Shown here: piece after piece, positions 41,042 to 49,337 of the stretch | Layout of the letters: each line of letters starts with the position of its first letter | How positions within the stretch are numbered: position 1 is the first letter of the stretch | NCBI GenBank assembly: GCA_031261325.1 | Contig: JAISKH010000077.1 | Coordinates: 62,001 to 126,000 of the forward strand | Reading direction: 5' to 3' | DNA: 64,000 bases | From: Oscillospiraceae bacterium | GTDB taxonomy: Bacteria; Bacillota; Clostridia; Oscillospirales; Oscillospiraceae | Notes under the pieces: model-generated | Seen by the model: the letters and a program-made list of their open reading frames with translations, nothing else | Told to the model about the DNA's origin: nothing | Database searches by the model: none | Made by a program: the position numbers and the translations under genes

Positions 41042-42427
41042 TTACTTTTTCTTATCGCTCTTGCGACTGTTAACCTTGAAAATGAACAGCAACATCAGCG
41101 CGAGATACACAACGCACAGCCCGAGCGTCACGAACGTCATCGCGGTTGACTTGTAGGCAAGCCCAATCAGCACAAGCATTGGCGCGCCGAAGATAATCGC
41201 GAAGCTCGAACCCGTAATCAGGTTGTTCGCGGCGGGTGTTTCAAGATTCGGGTCAATCTCGCGGAGGAGCAGCACGCCCGAGCTAATCGTGCCCGTCATC
41301 ATGCCGTACATCGACATAATTCCCTCGTAATAGTAACCCTTGTACGCTTTTTTGCAAACCCACGCGAGGAAATACCACGACACAACGCCGCCCGCAACGG
41401 ACATGAGCACGAGCGGAAGCCACAGACCCGTCAGCGACCCGATGTTGATTGACGCGATGCCTGCGATAATCATAATGTCGAAAAATACGCCGGAAATGCG
41501 GTTCAGCAGGTAATTGTTCTGATATTGCCGCGTCATGACGCGCGCGTCGCGCATCTTTTTCAATACAACACGCGTGAGAATCGCGAGCGCGGAACCGATA
41601 ATGAAGTTGAAGCCCCATAGCAGGGGATTCAGCGTAGCGGCTAAACCGGGCGTGAGCTTCAGCAGCGTGCCTGTTATCAGCCGCGTAACCAGATAAGTCG
41701 CGATATACACAAACAGCACGAGCGCGATTTGGATTGAAAACTTGTCCACCGATTCGGAGACGGGCATTTCGCCGTCGTCCTGAAAGCTCTCGATACTCGC
41801 AGTACCCGAAACCTCAACGCCGCTGAAACGCTTGACCTTGCCCTTGCGGGCGAGAATATTCAGCCCGATAACGCCGACGATGCAGGCGCACAAAAAGCCC
41901 GTCGCCGCAAGCGCAAGCCCGAAGCTGCGCCCGCCGACAAACCCGACGGCTTCATATGTCGTGCCGACATTGTTCGCCTGCCCGGGACCCTGCCCGTAAC
42001 CCATCGGAAGCAGGATACCCGCAGCTTTGAACATGTCGGGCATAACCGTGTAAGCAAGCCCGATTGAGATAATCAGCCCCACAATCGCTTGAATCAGGTA
42101 CGAGCCGACGATTATCGCGCCGCTCTTGGGACCCGCGAGGTTGCCGCTCTGCGCCGATTTTGCGACGATGCGCAGACTCATCGCGATGAAACCGAGCGCG
42201 ATGCCGTGATAAACCAATGTCTCTAAGAAGTCAATGTCAAGCTCGATAATGCCGACCGTCCGCAGAAAAAGTAACAGAAACCCGCCGAGCACCGCCGTCG
42301 GCATCAAACTGTCGCGAATGAAGCGTACCTTGCGGCGCAGCGTGTTTGAGACGAGAATTGCCGTCGAAATAATGCCGAGCTGGATTATTGCGTTCCAAAG
42401 CGAGATATTCAGATTTGAGTAATCCAT
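41042..42427 (-). CDS. Sodium/glutamate symporter (GltS/ESS)-like carrier
   Basis: 461 residues with about eleven to twelve hydrophobic spans. The pattern of two similar halves, the N-terminal LWNAIIQLGIISTAILVSN, the re-entrant Gly-rich segment MGYGQGPGQANN and the later MTGTISSGVLLLREIDP match the ESS family. In true GltS proteins the Gly-rich motif is close to GGHGTA, so the substrate may differ from glutamate; another carboxylate is possible. It is last in a minus-strand run beginning with a URO-D-family gene. AGGAGGG lies upstream of the ATG, about 13 bases away. Confidence 0.75.
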   Translation of the reverse strand: MDYSNLNISLWNAIIQLGIISTAILVSNTLRRKVRFIRDSLMPTAVLGGFLLLFLRTVGIIELDIDFLETLVYHGIALGFIAMSLRIVAKSAQSGNLAGPKSGAIIVGSYLIQAIVGLIISIGLAYTVMPDMFKAAGILLPMGYGQGPGQANNVGTTYEAVGFVGGRSFGLALAATGFLCACIVGVIGLNILARKGKVKRFSGVEVSGTASIESFQDDGEMPVSESVDKFSIQIALVLFVYIATYLVTRLITGTLLKLTPGLAATLNPLLWGFNFIIGSALAILTRVVLKKMRDARVMTRQYQNNYLLNRISGVFFDIMIIAGIASINIGSLTGLWLPLVLMSVAGGVVSWYFLAWVCKKAYKGYYYEGIMSMYGMMTGTISSGVLLLREIDPNLETPAANNLITGSSFAIIFGAPMLVLIGLAYKSTAMTFVTLGLCVVYLALMLLFIFKVNSRKSDKKK

Positions 42428-42451
42428 GCATGTATACCCTCCTTCATTTTT

Positions 42452-42470
42452 GCCGCACTTATAGTGCGGC
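42452..42470. other. Hairpin over the acyltransferase stop codon
   Basis: GCCGCACT and AGTGCGGC pair around TAT. It overlaps the end of the acyltransferase gene and precedes the GltS-like gene; it may reduce transcription of the latter. Confidence 0.4.
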
Positions 42471-43601
42471 TCTCTTTAATATATTGAACATCGTGAGATA
42501 TTTGCGCGCGTTAGTCGGTTGGCTCCACGTAATCTCGTAGTTTACCCCCGCGGACGAGAAAACAATCGTTTCCGCGCCGTAAAGGGCGAGCTTTGAAACC
42601 GCGCCGAGCGACACGTTATAGGTGCCGAGCGTGATTTTGTCCTCATACAGTCGCATGGTGCCCAGCGCGACGACCGTCTCGCTGTGGTCCGCGCCGACTT
42701 GAACAAGCGTCGCGTAATCGTCCGAGTAGATGCGCGCGCCGCGCTCATACTTCCGCTCGGCAAGCTCTGCCGACTGCCACTCGTCCCACTCGCGCACGGT
42801 CTTGAACGGGAAGTTCTCCGTGCCGTGAAACTCGCCGTACTCGTCAAACGTCAGCAATACGCCGCACGCGGAGCACGCGAAAGCGTTGCCGCTGCTGTGC
42901 ATCGTGTTCTCGCTGTTGCAGCGCGGGCACACGTACAGCGCGGACTCCAGGCGTTCCGCGCGATTCTTGCCCTTATAGCGCACATGCTCGACCGCTTGCC
43001 GCGCGTTCGCGTCCTCGCTCAAGTCGCGGCTGATAACCGCCACAAGCTCATCGTCGGTCATCGCGGCAACCTCCTCGGGGGAGTAAACCCCGACAAGCTC
43101 GCAGCGCATCTTCCCGCGACGCAGCGACGTGCTCCACCGCGGGCTTGTCAGATAGCCGCCGGAAATGCGATATGTCACCAGATTCACGCGTGAAGAGCGG
43201 ACTAGCCGCGCCGTCGTCGGGTGAATTTCGCACGTGCGCCCGTCCCAACTGCGCTCACCCTCCGCGAATACGCCCACGCTTGAACCCTGTTTAATCGCGC
43301 GCAAAACCGCGAGCGCGGACGACGCGTCGGTCGAACCCTTCACTCGCGCAATCGGGGCAAAGCCCCAACGCAGCAGCCGCGAGAGCAGCTTGCGCCGAAA
43401 CACATGCTCGCTTGCGACGAAATACAGGTGCCGCCCGAATGTCGTGCCGACGAGTATCGGGTCAAAATCTGTCGTGTGGTTGGCAAGAACTATACACGCG
43501 CCGCTCGGCGGGCGACGCTTGCCGCGCCGAAAGCCGAGCCTGAGCTTAACGAACAGCAGCGCGGGATACTTCAGCAAACCGAATATAAATTTGTGCTTCA
43601 T
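42459..43601 (-). CDS. PlsC-like acyltransferase with zinc ribbon
   Basis: 380 residues. Residues 38-180 form the acyltransferase domain: NHTTDFDP gives the His-x4-Asp catalytic motif (His42, Asp47), and FAEGERSWDG is the phosphate-binding EGxR-like motif. This family moves acyl groups to lysophosphatidic acid or similar acceptors at the membrane. The C-terminal ~180 residues add a zinc ribbon (CPRCNSEN ... CSACG) and a beta-rich domain, a longer tail than plain PlsC. The ATG at 43601 is chosen over GTG 43607, because GAGG then lies at a usable distance. It follows the amidohydrolase stop directly. Confidence 0.82.
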   Translation of the reverse strand: MKHKFIFGLLKYPALLFVKLRLGFRRGKRRPPSGACIVLANHTTDFDPILVGTTFGRHLYFVASEHVFRRKLLSRLLRWGFAPIARVKGSTDASSALAVLRAIKQGSSVGVFAEGERSWDGRTCEIHPTTARLVRSSRVNLVTYRISGGYLTSPRWSTSLRRGKMRCELVGVYSPEEVAAMTDDELVAVISRDLSEDANARQAVEHVRYKGKNRAERLESALYVCPRCNSENTMHSSGNAFACSACGVLLTFDEYGEFHGTENFPFKTVREWDEWQSAELAERKYERGARIYSDDYATLVQVGADHSETVVALGTMRLYEDKITLGTYNVSLGAVSKLALYGAETIVFSSAGVNYEITWSQPTNARKYLTMFNILKRAAL

Positions 43602-43603
43602 AC

Positions 43604-44398
43604 TCACCTCAAATAATTCGAGATAAACGCCTCAAAATTGCCGTGCAGCACCTGCTCCAACAGCGCGTCGCCCAGTCCGAGCGCGCGAACGCGCTCCAGC
43701 TCCTCCGCGTGGTCCCACATGGGGAAGTCGTCGCCAAAGAAGATGTGGCTGTTGTCAAACGTCTCAAAAGCGCGCAGAGCGTTCTCATTGCCGTCAAAAC
43801 CGAGCGTGCTGCTCGTGTCAAAGTAGACGTTCGGCAGGTTCAGCTCGCGCCGCCCAACGTCCCAGCACGACCAACCGCCAAAGTGCGCCGCGATAACGCG
43901 CATGTCGGGGAACCGCTTCGCGACGCTTGCGACGCGCGCGGGGTGCGAATACGTGTAACGCGTGTCGCCGCTGTGCGTAATCAGGAACATGCCCGTCTCC
44001 TGCATGTACGCAAAAATTGGGTCAAGTGCTTCCTCGTCAATACAGAACTTCTGGAAATCGGGGTGGAACTTAACGCCGTGAACGCCGTTCGCGCGCAGGT
44101 TGTCCAGCTCGAACCTGTAGTCCTCGTACCCGATGAACATGGTGCCCGCGCCGTAAAACTCCGAGTGCGCGGCGACCTGCTCGATGATAAACTCGTTAAT
44201 CTTGGGAACCTGCTTTAGCGTCGTCGCCGTCGAGAACACGAGATGATTCGTAACGCCCGCTCGTTTTCCCGATTCAAGCAGCTCGCTAACCGAACCGTTG
44301 TGCGACATGGGAGTCTCATAAAACGTGCCGATTGCCTTGGTTGCGACGGTTTCTATCTTGGCGGGGAAGATATGCGCGTGGGTGTCGATGATAGTCAT
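43604..44398 (-). CDS. Amidohydrolase-family (COG2159-type) metal-dependent hydrolase
   Basis: 264 residues. The N-terminal metal motif is DTHAHIFP (His7, His9). GVKFHPDFQ, ITHSGD, AAHFGGWS and FGDDFPMW follow in the order expected of the TIM-barrel amidohydrolase 2 family, which includes decarboxylases and hydrolases of small carboxylic or aromatic compounds. GAGGAG precedes the ATG. It lies in the run with the URO-D-family and metal-handling genes, which hints at a catabolic pathway, but the substrate is unknown. Confidence 0.8.
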   Translation of the reverse strand: MTIIDTHAHIFPAKIETVATKAIGTFYETPMSHNGSVSELLESGKRAGVTNHLVFSTATTLKQVPKINEFIIEQVAAHSEFYGAGTMFIGYEDYRFELDNLRANGVHGVKFHPDFQKFCIDEEALDPIFAYMQETGMFLITHSGDTRYTYSHPARVASVAKRFPDMRVIAAHFGGWSCWDVGRRELNLPNVYFDTSSTLGFDGNENALRAFETFDNSHIFFGDDFPMWDHAEELERVRALGLGDALLEQVLHGNFEAFISNYLR

Positions 44399-44422
44399 TG
44401 GTTTCTCCTCGGAACGGTTAAT

Positions 44423-44440
44423 ACGGGGCGCGCGCCCCGT
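44423..44440. other. Perfect GC-rich palindrome between two genes
   Basis: ACGGGGCGCGCGCCCCGT is its own reverse complement and lies just after the His-rich gene's stop codon. It may be a partial terminator or RNA stabiliser within the operon. Confidence 0.4.
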
Positions 44441-44964
44441 TAAGCTTCTGTTGTGGACTCCAGAATGTCCGTCAGCGCGTCGCGCACAAGCCCCTCCGCA
44501 AACGCGGGCTCGACGGAGAACACAATCGCGGCGACTCCGATTTTAATCTCAAGCTCGGGCGAACGCTTAATTTGCACAGCCTCTTTCGGAGCCGTGACGG
44601 ACAGCATGTCCACGCTCGTCGCGACAAAGGAAGCCTTAACGTGCCCGACTACGCCGCCCGCTTCGCCAACCTCGTCAGCTATTTCCTCAAGCTTGTCGGC
44701 AATGAGGTGGCGCGTGTCGAACGGGTGCTCCGAGTAAACGACGAGCGCGCCCGATACGATAATCGCGTCCTCGTGCAGCGTCACGGTAACGGCGACAACG
44801 CCCGGCTCTACAGTCTCAAGCTCGTCTACGCCACCGTCAATAAGCTCGTGTTCGTGTTCGTCATGGTCGTGGTCGTGTTCATGCCCGTCGTGGTCGTGGT
44901 GATGGTGGTGCTCGTGCTCATCGTGGTCATGCGTATGCTCGTGCTCATCGTGGTCATGTGGCAT
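44440..44964 (-). CDS. Histidine-rich metal-binding protein
   Basis: 174 residues. The first 39 residues contain 19 histidines interleaved with Asp and Glu, a typical nickel, cobalt or zinc store. The remaining ~130 residues form an alpha/beta domain (VAVTVTLHEDAIIVSGALVVY and a second similar stretch) that I do not recognise. The ATG at 44964 is set by GAGAGG upstream and by the start of the His-rich stretch. It follows the COG0523 GTPase by 10 bases; His-rich tails are common in COG0523, HypB and UreE partners, so the two probably act as a split metallochaperone. Confidence 0.75.
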   Translation of the reverse strand: MPHDHDEHEHTHDHDEHEHHHHHDHDGHEHDHDHDEHEHELIDGGVDELETVEPGVVAVTVTLHEDAIIVSGALVVYSEHPFDTRHLIADKLEEIADEVGEAGGVVGHVKASFVATSVDMLSVTAPKEAVQIKRSPELEIKIGVAAIVFSVEPAFAEGLVRDALTDILESTTEA

Positions 44965-44974
44965 AATTAACCTC

Positions 44975-45574
44975 TCATTCTCCCGTGATTTGCGCCCAAA
45001 CCGCGTCCGACACCTCGCCCAAGGCGGAGATGCGGTGGATACGCGCGTTCGGCTCAAATCCCAGTATATCTTGTTCAATACTCGCGAGCGCGTCCTCGTC
45101 CGCAAGGTCGCACTTGTTGATTATAACCGCGTCGGAGCCTTCAATCTGCCCACGCAGCAATCCGTTCATCGGCGTTAGCAGCCGCCGCCAACGCGAAGCG
45201 TCGGTAAGCACGCAAATACGCGCCTCGATACCGAGTGCGTGGCGTAGGTTTTCCTGCATATTGCGCGGGTAGGCAACGCCCGTCGTCTCGACAATCAGCC
45301 ACTCGGGGTCAATCTCGCGCTCAATGCGCCGCGCCGCAACGGTCAGCTCACCCGATACGGAGCAGCACGCGCAGCCGGAAAACAGGTTTGACACGTTCAG
45401 CCCACCGGAACGGAGGTACTTGTCGTCAATGCCGACCGCGCCGACCTCGTTTTCCAGAATCATAACGCTCGTCGCCTTGTCAGCCGCGCCGCGGTCAACA
45501 AGGTACCGCGCGAGCTTCATCAGCGCGGTAGTCTTGCCGGAGCCGAGAAAGCCGCCGAGAATCAGAACCTTCAC
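44975..45574 (-). CDS. COG0523 (CobW/P47K-like) GTP-binding metallochaperone, short form
   Basis: 199 residues. Walker A is GGFLGSGKTT (residues 7-16). The family's CxCC metal motif is GCACC (Cys68, Cys70, Cys71). ETTGVAYP and NKCD complete the G domain. The C-terminal CobW_C domain is absent, so this is the short type. The start is GTG, four bases from the stop of the URO-D-family gene, suggesting translational coupling. Family members load zinc, cobalt or other metals into client enzymes; the zinc- or cobalamin-linked URO-D protein upstream is a natural client. Confidence 0.85.
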   Translation of the reverse strand: MKVLILGGFLGSGKTTALMKLARYLVDRGAADKATSVMILENEVGAVGIDDKYLRSGGLNVSNLFSGCACCSVSGELTVAARRIEREIDPEWLIVETTGVAYPRNMQENLRHALGIEARICVLTDASRWRRLLTPMNGLLRGQIEGSDAVIINKCDLADEDALASIEQDILGFEPNARIHRISALGEVSDAVWAQITGE

Positions 45575-45577
45575 GGC

Positions 45578-46606
45578 TTAGTGTGTCTTATAAAAGCTGT
45601 GCCCGTAGCGCACAACCTCGTCCATCAGAACGTCGTTCTTGCGCTGCGACTCCGCGTCGCCGATTGCGGTCAGAAACGCGCCGTTCCAGCAGTAGCCGCC
45701 GCCGACGGCGTATGTATCCATCGAGTCGCGCACGGACTGGCGTATTTCCTCGTCGGTCACGTCAGGCTCAAGCAAACGGTCACGCGCGTCCCACGCGCCC
45801 GCGAACACGAGCTTGTTGCCGTACTTCTCCTTGATACCCTTAAGGTCGTTGCAGGTCTGCGCGGGGTCCCACAGGTTTATGCCTATATCGACGAGCATGG
45901 GGATAACGCTCTCGCACTTGCCGCAGTTGTGCATCGTCATGTGCAGCCCGCGCTCCCGCCCGCGCTTCGCCCATTTCTCGTGGTGCGGCAGGATAAACTC
46001 GCGGTACATGTCGGCGGAGATAAACGGGTTTGCCCAAGCCGCGGTGTCGTCCATAAACGTGAGTATTTCTGGCTTGTAAATGTCCAGCACCTTGTCCGCG
46101 ACAGCCATGTAGAACTCCGACATGTACTCGAGCAATTCCTTAATCTCGTCAGGTTCCTCATAGAAGCTCAACAGCCCGTCCTCAAAGCCCATGAACGACA
46201 TGAGGTTCTGGAAATAGCCCATGTGCAGGTTGAGCGCGAGTGCGGTCTGCGTGCGGTCAATGCCCGACTTGTCAAGTTGCTTTGTGACCATCGACTCCCA
46301 GTCGATGCCCTCGATTGACGGAGCCTTGATAACATCGCGCCACTTCGCGATATTGTCGAGCGGCAGAATGAACGAACTGTTGTCGGGAATCAGCGCGTTG
46401 CCCGTGGATTCCGTAGCCACATAGTTCACGCCCCAGATGTCGGGTCCACCGCCGTTTTCGCGGTGTTGGTTGATAATTGGCGGCTCAAACATGTGAACCG
46501 CGACGGTTGTGGTCTGCCCGGGCGCGGGACCGAAAGTGAACTGCGGGACCCATTCGGGTTGTTCGCCGCGCAGGGTCATCAGGTAGTTTTCCTTTTCCGT
46601 AAGCAT
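45578..46606 (-). CDS. URO-D-family methyltransferase-like protein, second copy
   Basis: 342 residues, related to the product of 16558-17634. It begins MLTEKENYLMTLRGEQPEWVP, as many MtaA/URO-D-like proteins do, and carries ILTFMDDTAAWANPFISADMY and MTMHNCGKCESVIP, where H-N-C is the candidate zinc site and a second Cys follows three residues later. It heads the run with COG0523 and His-rich genes. GGGAG precedes the ATG. A corrinoid protein gene is not in this window. Confidence 0.8.
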   Translation of the reverse strand: MLTEKENYLMTLRGEQPEWVPQFTFGPAPGQTTTVAVHMFEPPIINQHRENGGGPDIWGVNYVATESTGNALIPDNSSFILPLDNIAKWRDVIKAPSIEGIDWESMVTKQLDKSGIDRTQTALALNLHMGYFQNLMSFMGFEDGLLSFYEEPDEIKELLEYMSEFYMAVADKVLDIYKPEILTFMDDTAAWANPFISADMYREFILPHHEKWAKRGRERGLHMTMHNCGKCESVIPMLVDIGINLWDPAQTCNDLKGIKEKYGNKLVFAGAWDARDRLLEPDVTDEEIRQSVRDSMDTYAVGGGYCWNGAFLTAIGDAESQRKNDVLMDEVVRYGHSFYKTH

Positions 46607-46890
46607 AACGCATCTCCCTTGTGTGTTTTGTTAATATATTTCGATTTTCACTCTGTCTGTTATTGTATTCTACCATTTTTTTAACATTAGGTATAGTAAA
46701 ATGTCTGTTTATTTTTTGTAATATATTTTAATATTTTTCGCCGTTTTTGTAAAATGTTGCTATAATCACGCGCGGGAGAAATTCCCGCGTGCTTTGAATC
46801 CTGTTCCCGAAACGGGTTATTGCTATTTCGGCGGAATCCTGTAATATAGTAGTACAACGCGTTGAAAATAAACTGTAAGCGGGGTGCGAT
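46607..46890. other. Divergent intergenic region
   Basis: The left half is very AT-rich. A hairpin with stem CGCGGGA/TCCCGCG and loop GAAAT lies near 46772-46790, and a smaller one (GTTCCCGAAACGGGTT) near 46803. The right end has the promoter of the plus-strand regulator gene. No gene is evident. Confidence 0.4.
46820..46847 (+). promoter_or_regulatory. Sigma-A promoter of the helix-turn-helix/TPR-like gene
   Basis: TTGCTA (46820-46825) and TAATAT (46842-46847) are 16 bases apart. Confidence 0.5.
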
Positions 46891-47946
46891 ATGCAAATAT
46901 ATTTCGGCGAAAACTTGAAAAAACTGCGCCGCGAAAAGGACCTGACGCAGGAGGACCTGGCGCGCTTCCTGAACGTGTCGTTTCAGTCGGTTTCCAAGTG
47001 GGAGCGCGGGGAGACTACGCCCGATATTGTGACGCTGCCCGTAATCGCGCGCTACTTCGGCGTGACGACGGACGAGCTGCTCGGCGTAGACAAGCTGGAC
47101 GACGAAGCGCGCAAGACGGAGTATTACAAGCGCGACCGCGAATACAGCGAGGGTGGGCATTACGAGGAAAGCGTCGCGCTGTTTCGCGAGGCGTATCGGG
47201 ACTTCCCGAACGACTACGACATTATAAACCAGTACGCGCATCGCCTGTATTTTCGCGCTCTTGCGACGGGCAACGTAGCGGAGGACAAGGACGAGATTAT
47301 CGCGCTTGAGACAAGAGTCCTTGACGAGTGCAAGGACATCAACGCGCGGTTACTTGCGATACAGACGTTGTGCGTGACATGCGTACTGGCGAAAGACAAG
47401 GAGAGCGCGAAAAAGTACGCGGAGCTTGCGCCGTACATATCGGTCACGCGCGGCGACCTGCTTCTGGACATACTGGAGGGCGACGAGCTACGGAAGTCGG
47501 CGCAGTCGCACATCATGACGATTCTTCAGGATTTTTACATATCGGTAATTACGCTGAACAAGTGTGAATATACAACGGAGGAGCGCGTGCATAACTATGA
47601 GACGGTAGTGAAACTGTTCGCGCTCGTGTATGAGGACGGAGACTTCGGCTGGCAAAGCTCATTTATGTGGCATATACACATGATGCTTGCGCACCTGTAC
47701 GCCCGAACGCAAAACACGGAAAAGACGCTCGAAAATCTGGACGACGCGCTGCGTTTCGCGAGGGCATACGACGCGATGCAAATGCACGCGCTGAAGTCCC
47801 CGCTGCTGAACGGTTATGTGGTGGGAACCGAGTTCTCAATCAAGAATTACACGGAGAGCGACGAGCGGCTTCTGCGGCAGCACTTTGCGGAGCCCGACTT
47901 CGACTTCATACGCGACGACGAGCGGTTCAGGCGGTTGTCAGAGTAA
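46891..47946 (+). CDS. XRE-family regulator with a helical-repeat sensor domain
   Basis: 351 residues. Residues 6-60 are a Cro/CI helix-turn-helix (LRREKDLTQEDLARFLNVS, QSVSKWERGETTPDI, IARYFGVTTDELL). The remainder is all-helical with TPR-like spacing, the layout of Rgg/PlcR-like peptide-sensing regulators, though I cannot show that it binds a peptide. No target is visible; it stands alone with its own promoter and terminator. Confidence 0.75.
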   Translation: MQIYFGENLKKLRREKDLTQEDLARFLNVSFQSVSKWERGETTPDIVTLPVIARYFGVTTDELLGVDKLDDEARKTEYYKRDREYSEGGHYEESVALFREAYRDFPNDYDIINQYAHRLYFRALATGNVAEDKDEIIALETRVLDECKDINARLLAIQTLCVTCVLAKDKESAKKYAELAPYISVTRGDLLLDILEGDELRKSAQSHIMTILQDFYISVITLNKCEYTTEERVHNYETVVKLFALVYEDGDFGWQSSFMWHIHMMLAHLYARTQNTEKTLENLDDALRFARAYDAMQMHALKSPLLNGYVVGTEFSIKNYTESDERLLRQHFAEPDFDFIRDDERFRRLSE

Positions 47947-47951
47947 ACGAG

Positions 47952-47984
47952 AACGCCCCGCACATTGCTGTGCGGGGCGTTTTC
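47952..47984. terminator. Bidirectional terminator between the regulator gene and cysK
   Basis: AACGCCCCGCAC and GTGCGGGGCGTT form a perfect 12-pair stem around ATTGCT, with TTTTC after it on the plus strand. Confidence 0.85.
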
Positions 47985-48027
47985 GCTATCAAGGAACTAC
48001 TATGACAAGGAACTACAATATAAGGAA

Positions 48028-48957
48028 CTATTCCGCAAACATCGGGGTCGAGAGGTAACGCTCACCCGTGTCGGGAAGTATCGCGACAATGATTTTGCCC
48101 TTGTTCTCGGGACGGAGAGCGAGCTGCGCCGCCGCCCAAGCCGCCGCGCCGCTGGAGATACCGACAAGCAGTCCCTCCTTGCGCGCGATTGCGCGACCTG
48201 TCTCAAACGCGTCCTCGTTCGTGACGGTGATAACCTCGTCATACACGTCCGTGTTCAGCACTTTCGGCACAAAGCCCGCGCCGATGCCCTGAATCTTATG
48301 CGCGCCCGCCGTGTTCTGCGACAGAACGGGGGAGGAAGCAGGCTCAACCGCGTACACCTTAATGTTCGGGTTCTGCGACTTCAGGTATTCGCCCGCGCCT
48401 GTGATTGTGCCGCCCGTGCCGACGCCGCCGACGAGAATGTCAACCTTGCCGTCCGTGTCCGCCCAAATTTCGGGACCCGTCGTCGCGCGGTGCACAGCGG
48501 GGTTCGCGGGGTTGTCAAACTGGCTGGGGATAAAGCTGTTCGGCGTTTCGTCATGAATTTCCTGCGCCTTGGCAATCGCGCCCTTCATGCCCTTCGCGCC
48601 CTCTGTCAGCACAAGCTCCGCGCCGTATGCTTTCAGCAGGTTGCGACGCTCGACGCTCATCGTCTCGGGCATCGTGAGGATAATCTTGTAGCCGCGCGCC
48701 GCCGCGACGGCGGACAGACCGATACCGGTGTTGCCGCTCGTCGGCTCAATGATAACCGCGCCGGGCTTTAACGCGCCGCTTGCTTCCGCGTCGTCAAGCA
48801 TCGCCTTGGCGATACGGTCCTTAACGGACCCTGCGGGATTGAAGTACTCAAGCTTGCCGAGCACCGTCGCGCCCAGTTCGAGGGACGAGCTGTAGTTCAC
48901 AAGCTCAAGCAGGGGAGTGTTGCCGATGAGGTCGGTGATTTTCTTGTAGATTTTCAT
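48028..48957 (-). CDS. cysK: Cysteine synthase A (O-acetylserine sulfhydrylase)
   Basis: 309 residues. The PLP lysine is Lys46 in NPAGSVKDR. The substrate loop is TSGNTG (residues 73-78), the phosphate loop GGVGTGGT, and the C-terminal [11 protein letters not shown] segment is present. It makes cysteine from O-acetylserine and sulfide. A serine acetyltransferase gene is not adjacent. The upstream region has a strong promoter and a dyad at the transcription start. Confidence 0.95.
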   Translation of the reverse strand: MKIYKKITDLIGNTPLLELVNYSSSLELGATVLGKLEYFNPAGSVKDRIAKAMLDDAEASGALKPGAVIIEPTSGNTGIGLSAVAAARGYKIILTMPETMSVERRNLLKAYGAELVLTEGAKGMKGAIAKAQEIHDETPNSFIPSQFDNPANPAVHRATTGPEIWADTDGKVDILVGGVGTGGTITGAGEYLKSQNPNIKVYAVEPASSPVLSQNTAGAHKIQGIGAGFVPKVLNTDVYDEVITVTNEDAFETGRAIARKEGLLVGISSGAAAWAAAQLALRPENKGKIIVAILPDTGERYLSTPMFAE

Positions 48958-49024
48958 AAATATCGCTCCTTATAAAAAATTTGTTTTTGTGGACTGCTTT
49001 CATTACCTGACGACCGCCGAGCGG

Positions 49025-49088
49025 CATATCATAGTAAACATACGTAATTGATATGATTTATTATGCGCCTATAATCTCAGTTTGTCAA
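49025..49088 (-). promoter_or_regulatory. cysK promoter with a dyad at the start site
   Basis: On the minus strand TTGACA (49083-49088) and CATAAT (49060-49065) are 17 bases apart. The inverted repeat CATATCA (49025-49031) and TGATATG (49049-49055) covers the predicted start and early leader, where a repressor such as a CymR-like protein could bind. The match to the CymR site itself was not shown. Confidence 0.6.
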
Positions 49089-49246
49089 GAGGTATTGTAA
49101 AAAAATATTAAAAACGGCAAAAATAAGTGCCGCGCGCAAAACGCCGCCGCGCGCATGTCTGCGCCAACCCATATGCAACATTATAACACACGCCCTGCGG
49201 CGCAACAAGCGGTAATCCACCGCGGGACAATAATAGCGCGTAATGC

Positions 49247-49275
49247 TTGCGCGCCGCCGCGAGATGTGTTAGAAT
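49247..49275 (+). promoter_or_regulatory. Sigma-A promoter of the HAD-membrane fusion gene
   Basis: TTGCGC (49247-49252) and TAGAAT (49270-49275) are 17 bases apart. Confidence 0.6.
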
Positions 49276-49337
49276 AGGACGATTCGGGCAACGCGTTATT
49301 TAATGTTACGGCGAGCCAACCTACAAAGAGAACGGCG

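Noticed and set aside
46687..47241. Minus-strand frame of 184 codons over the regulator gene
   Set aside because: It is antisense to the helix-turn-helix gene and spans its promoter; no ribosome site or motif.
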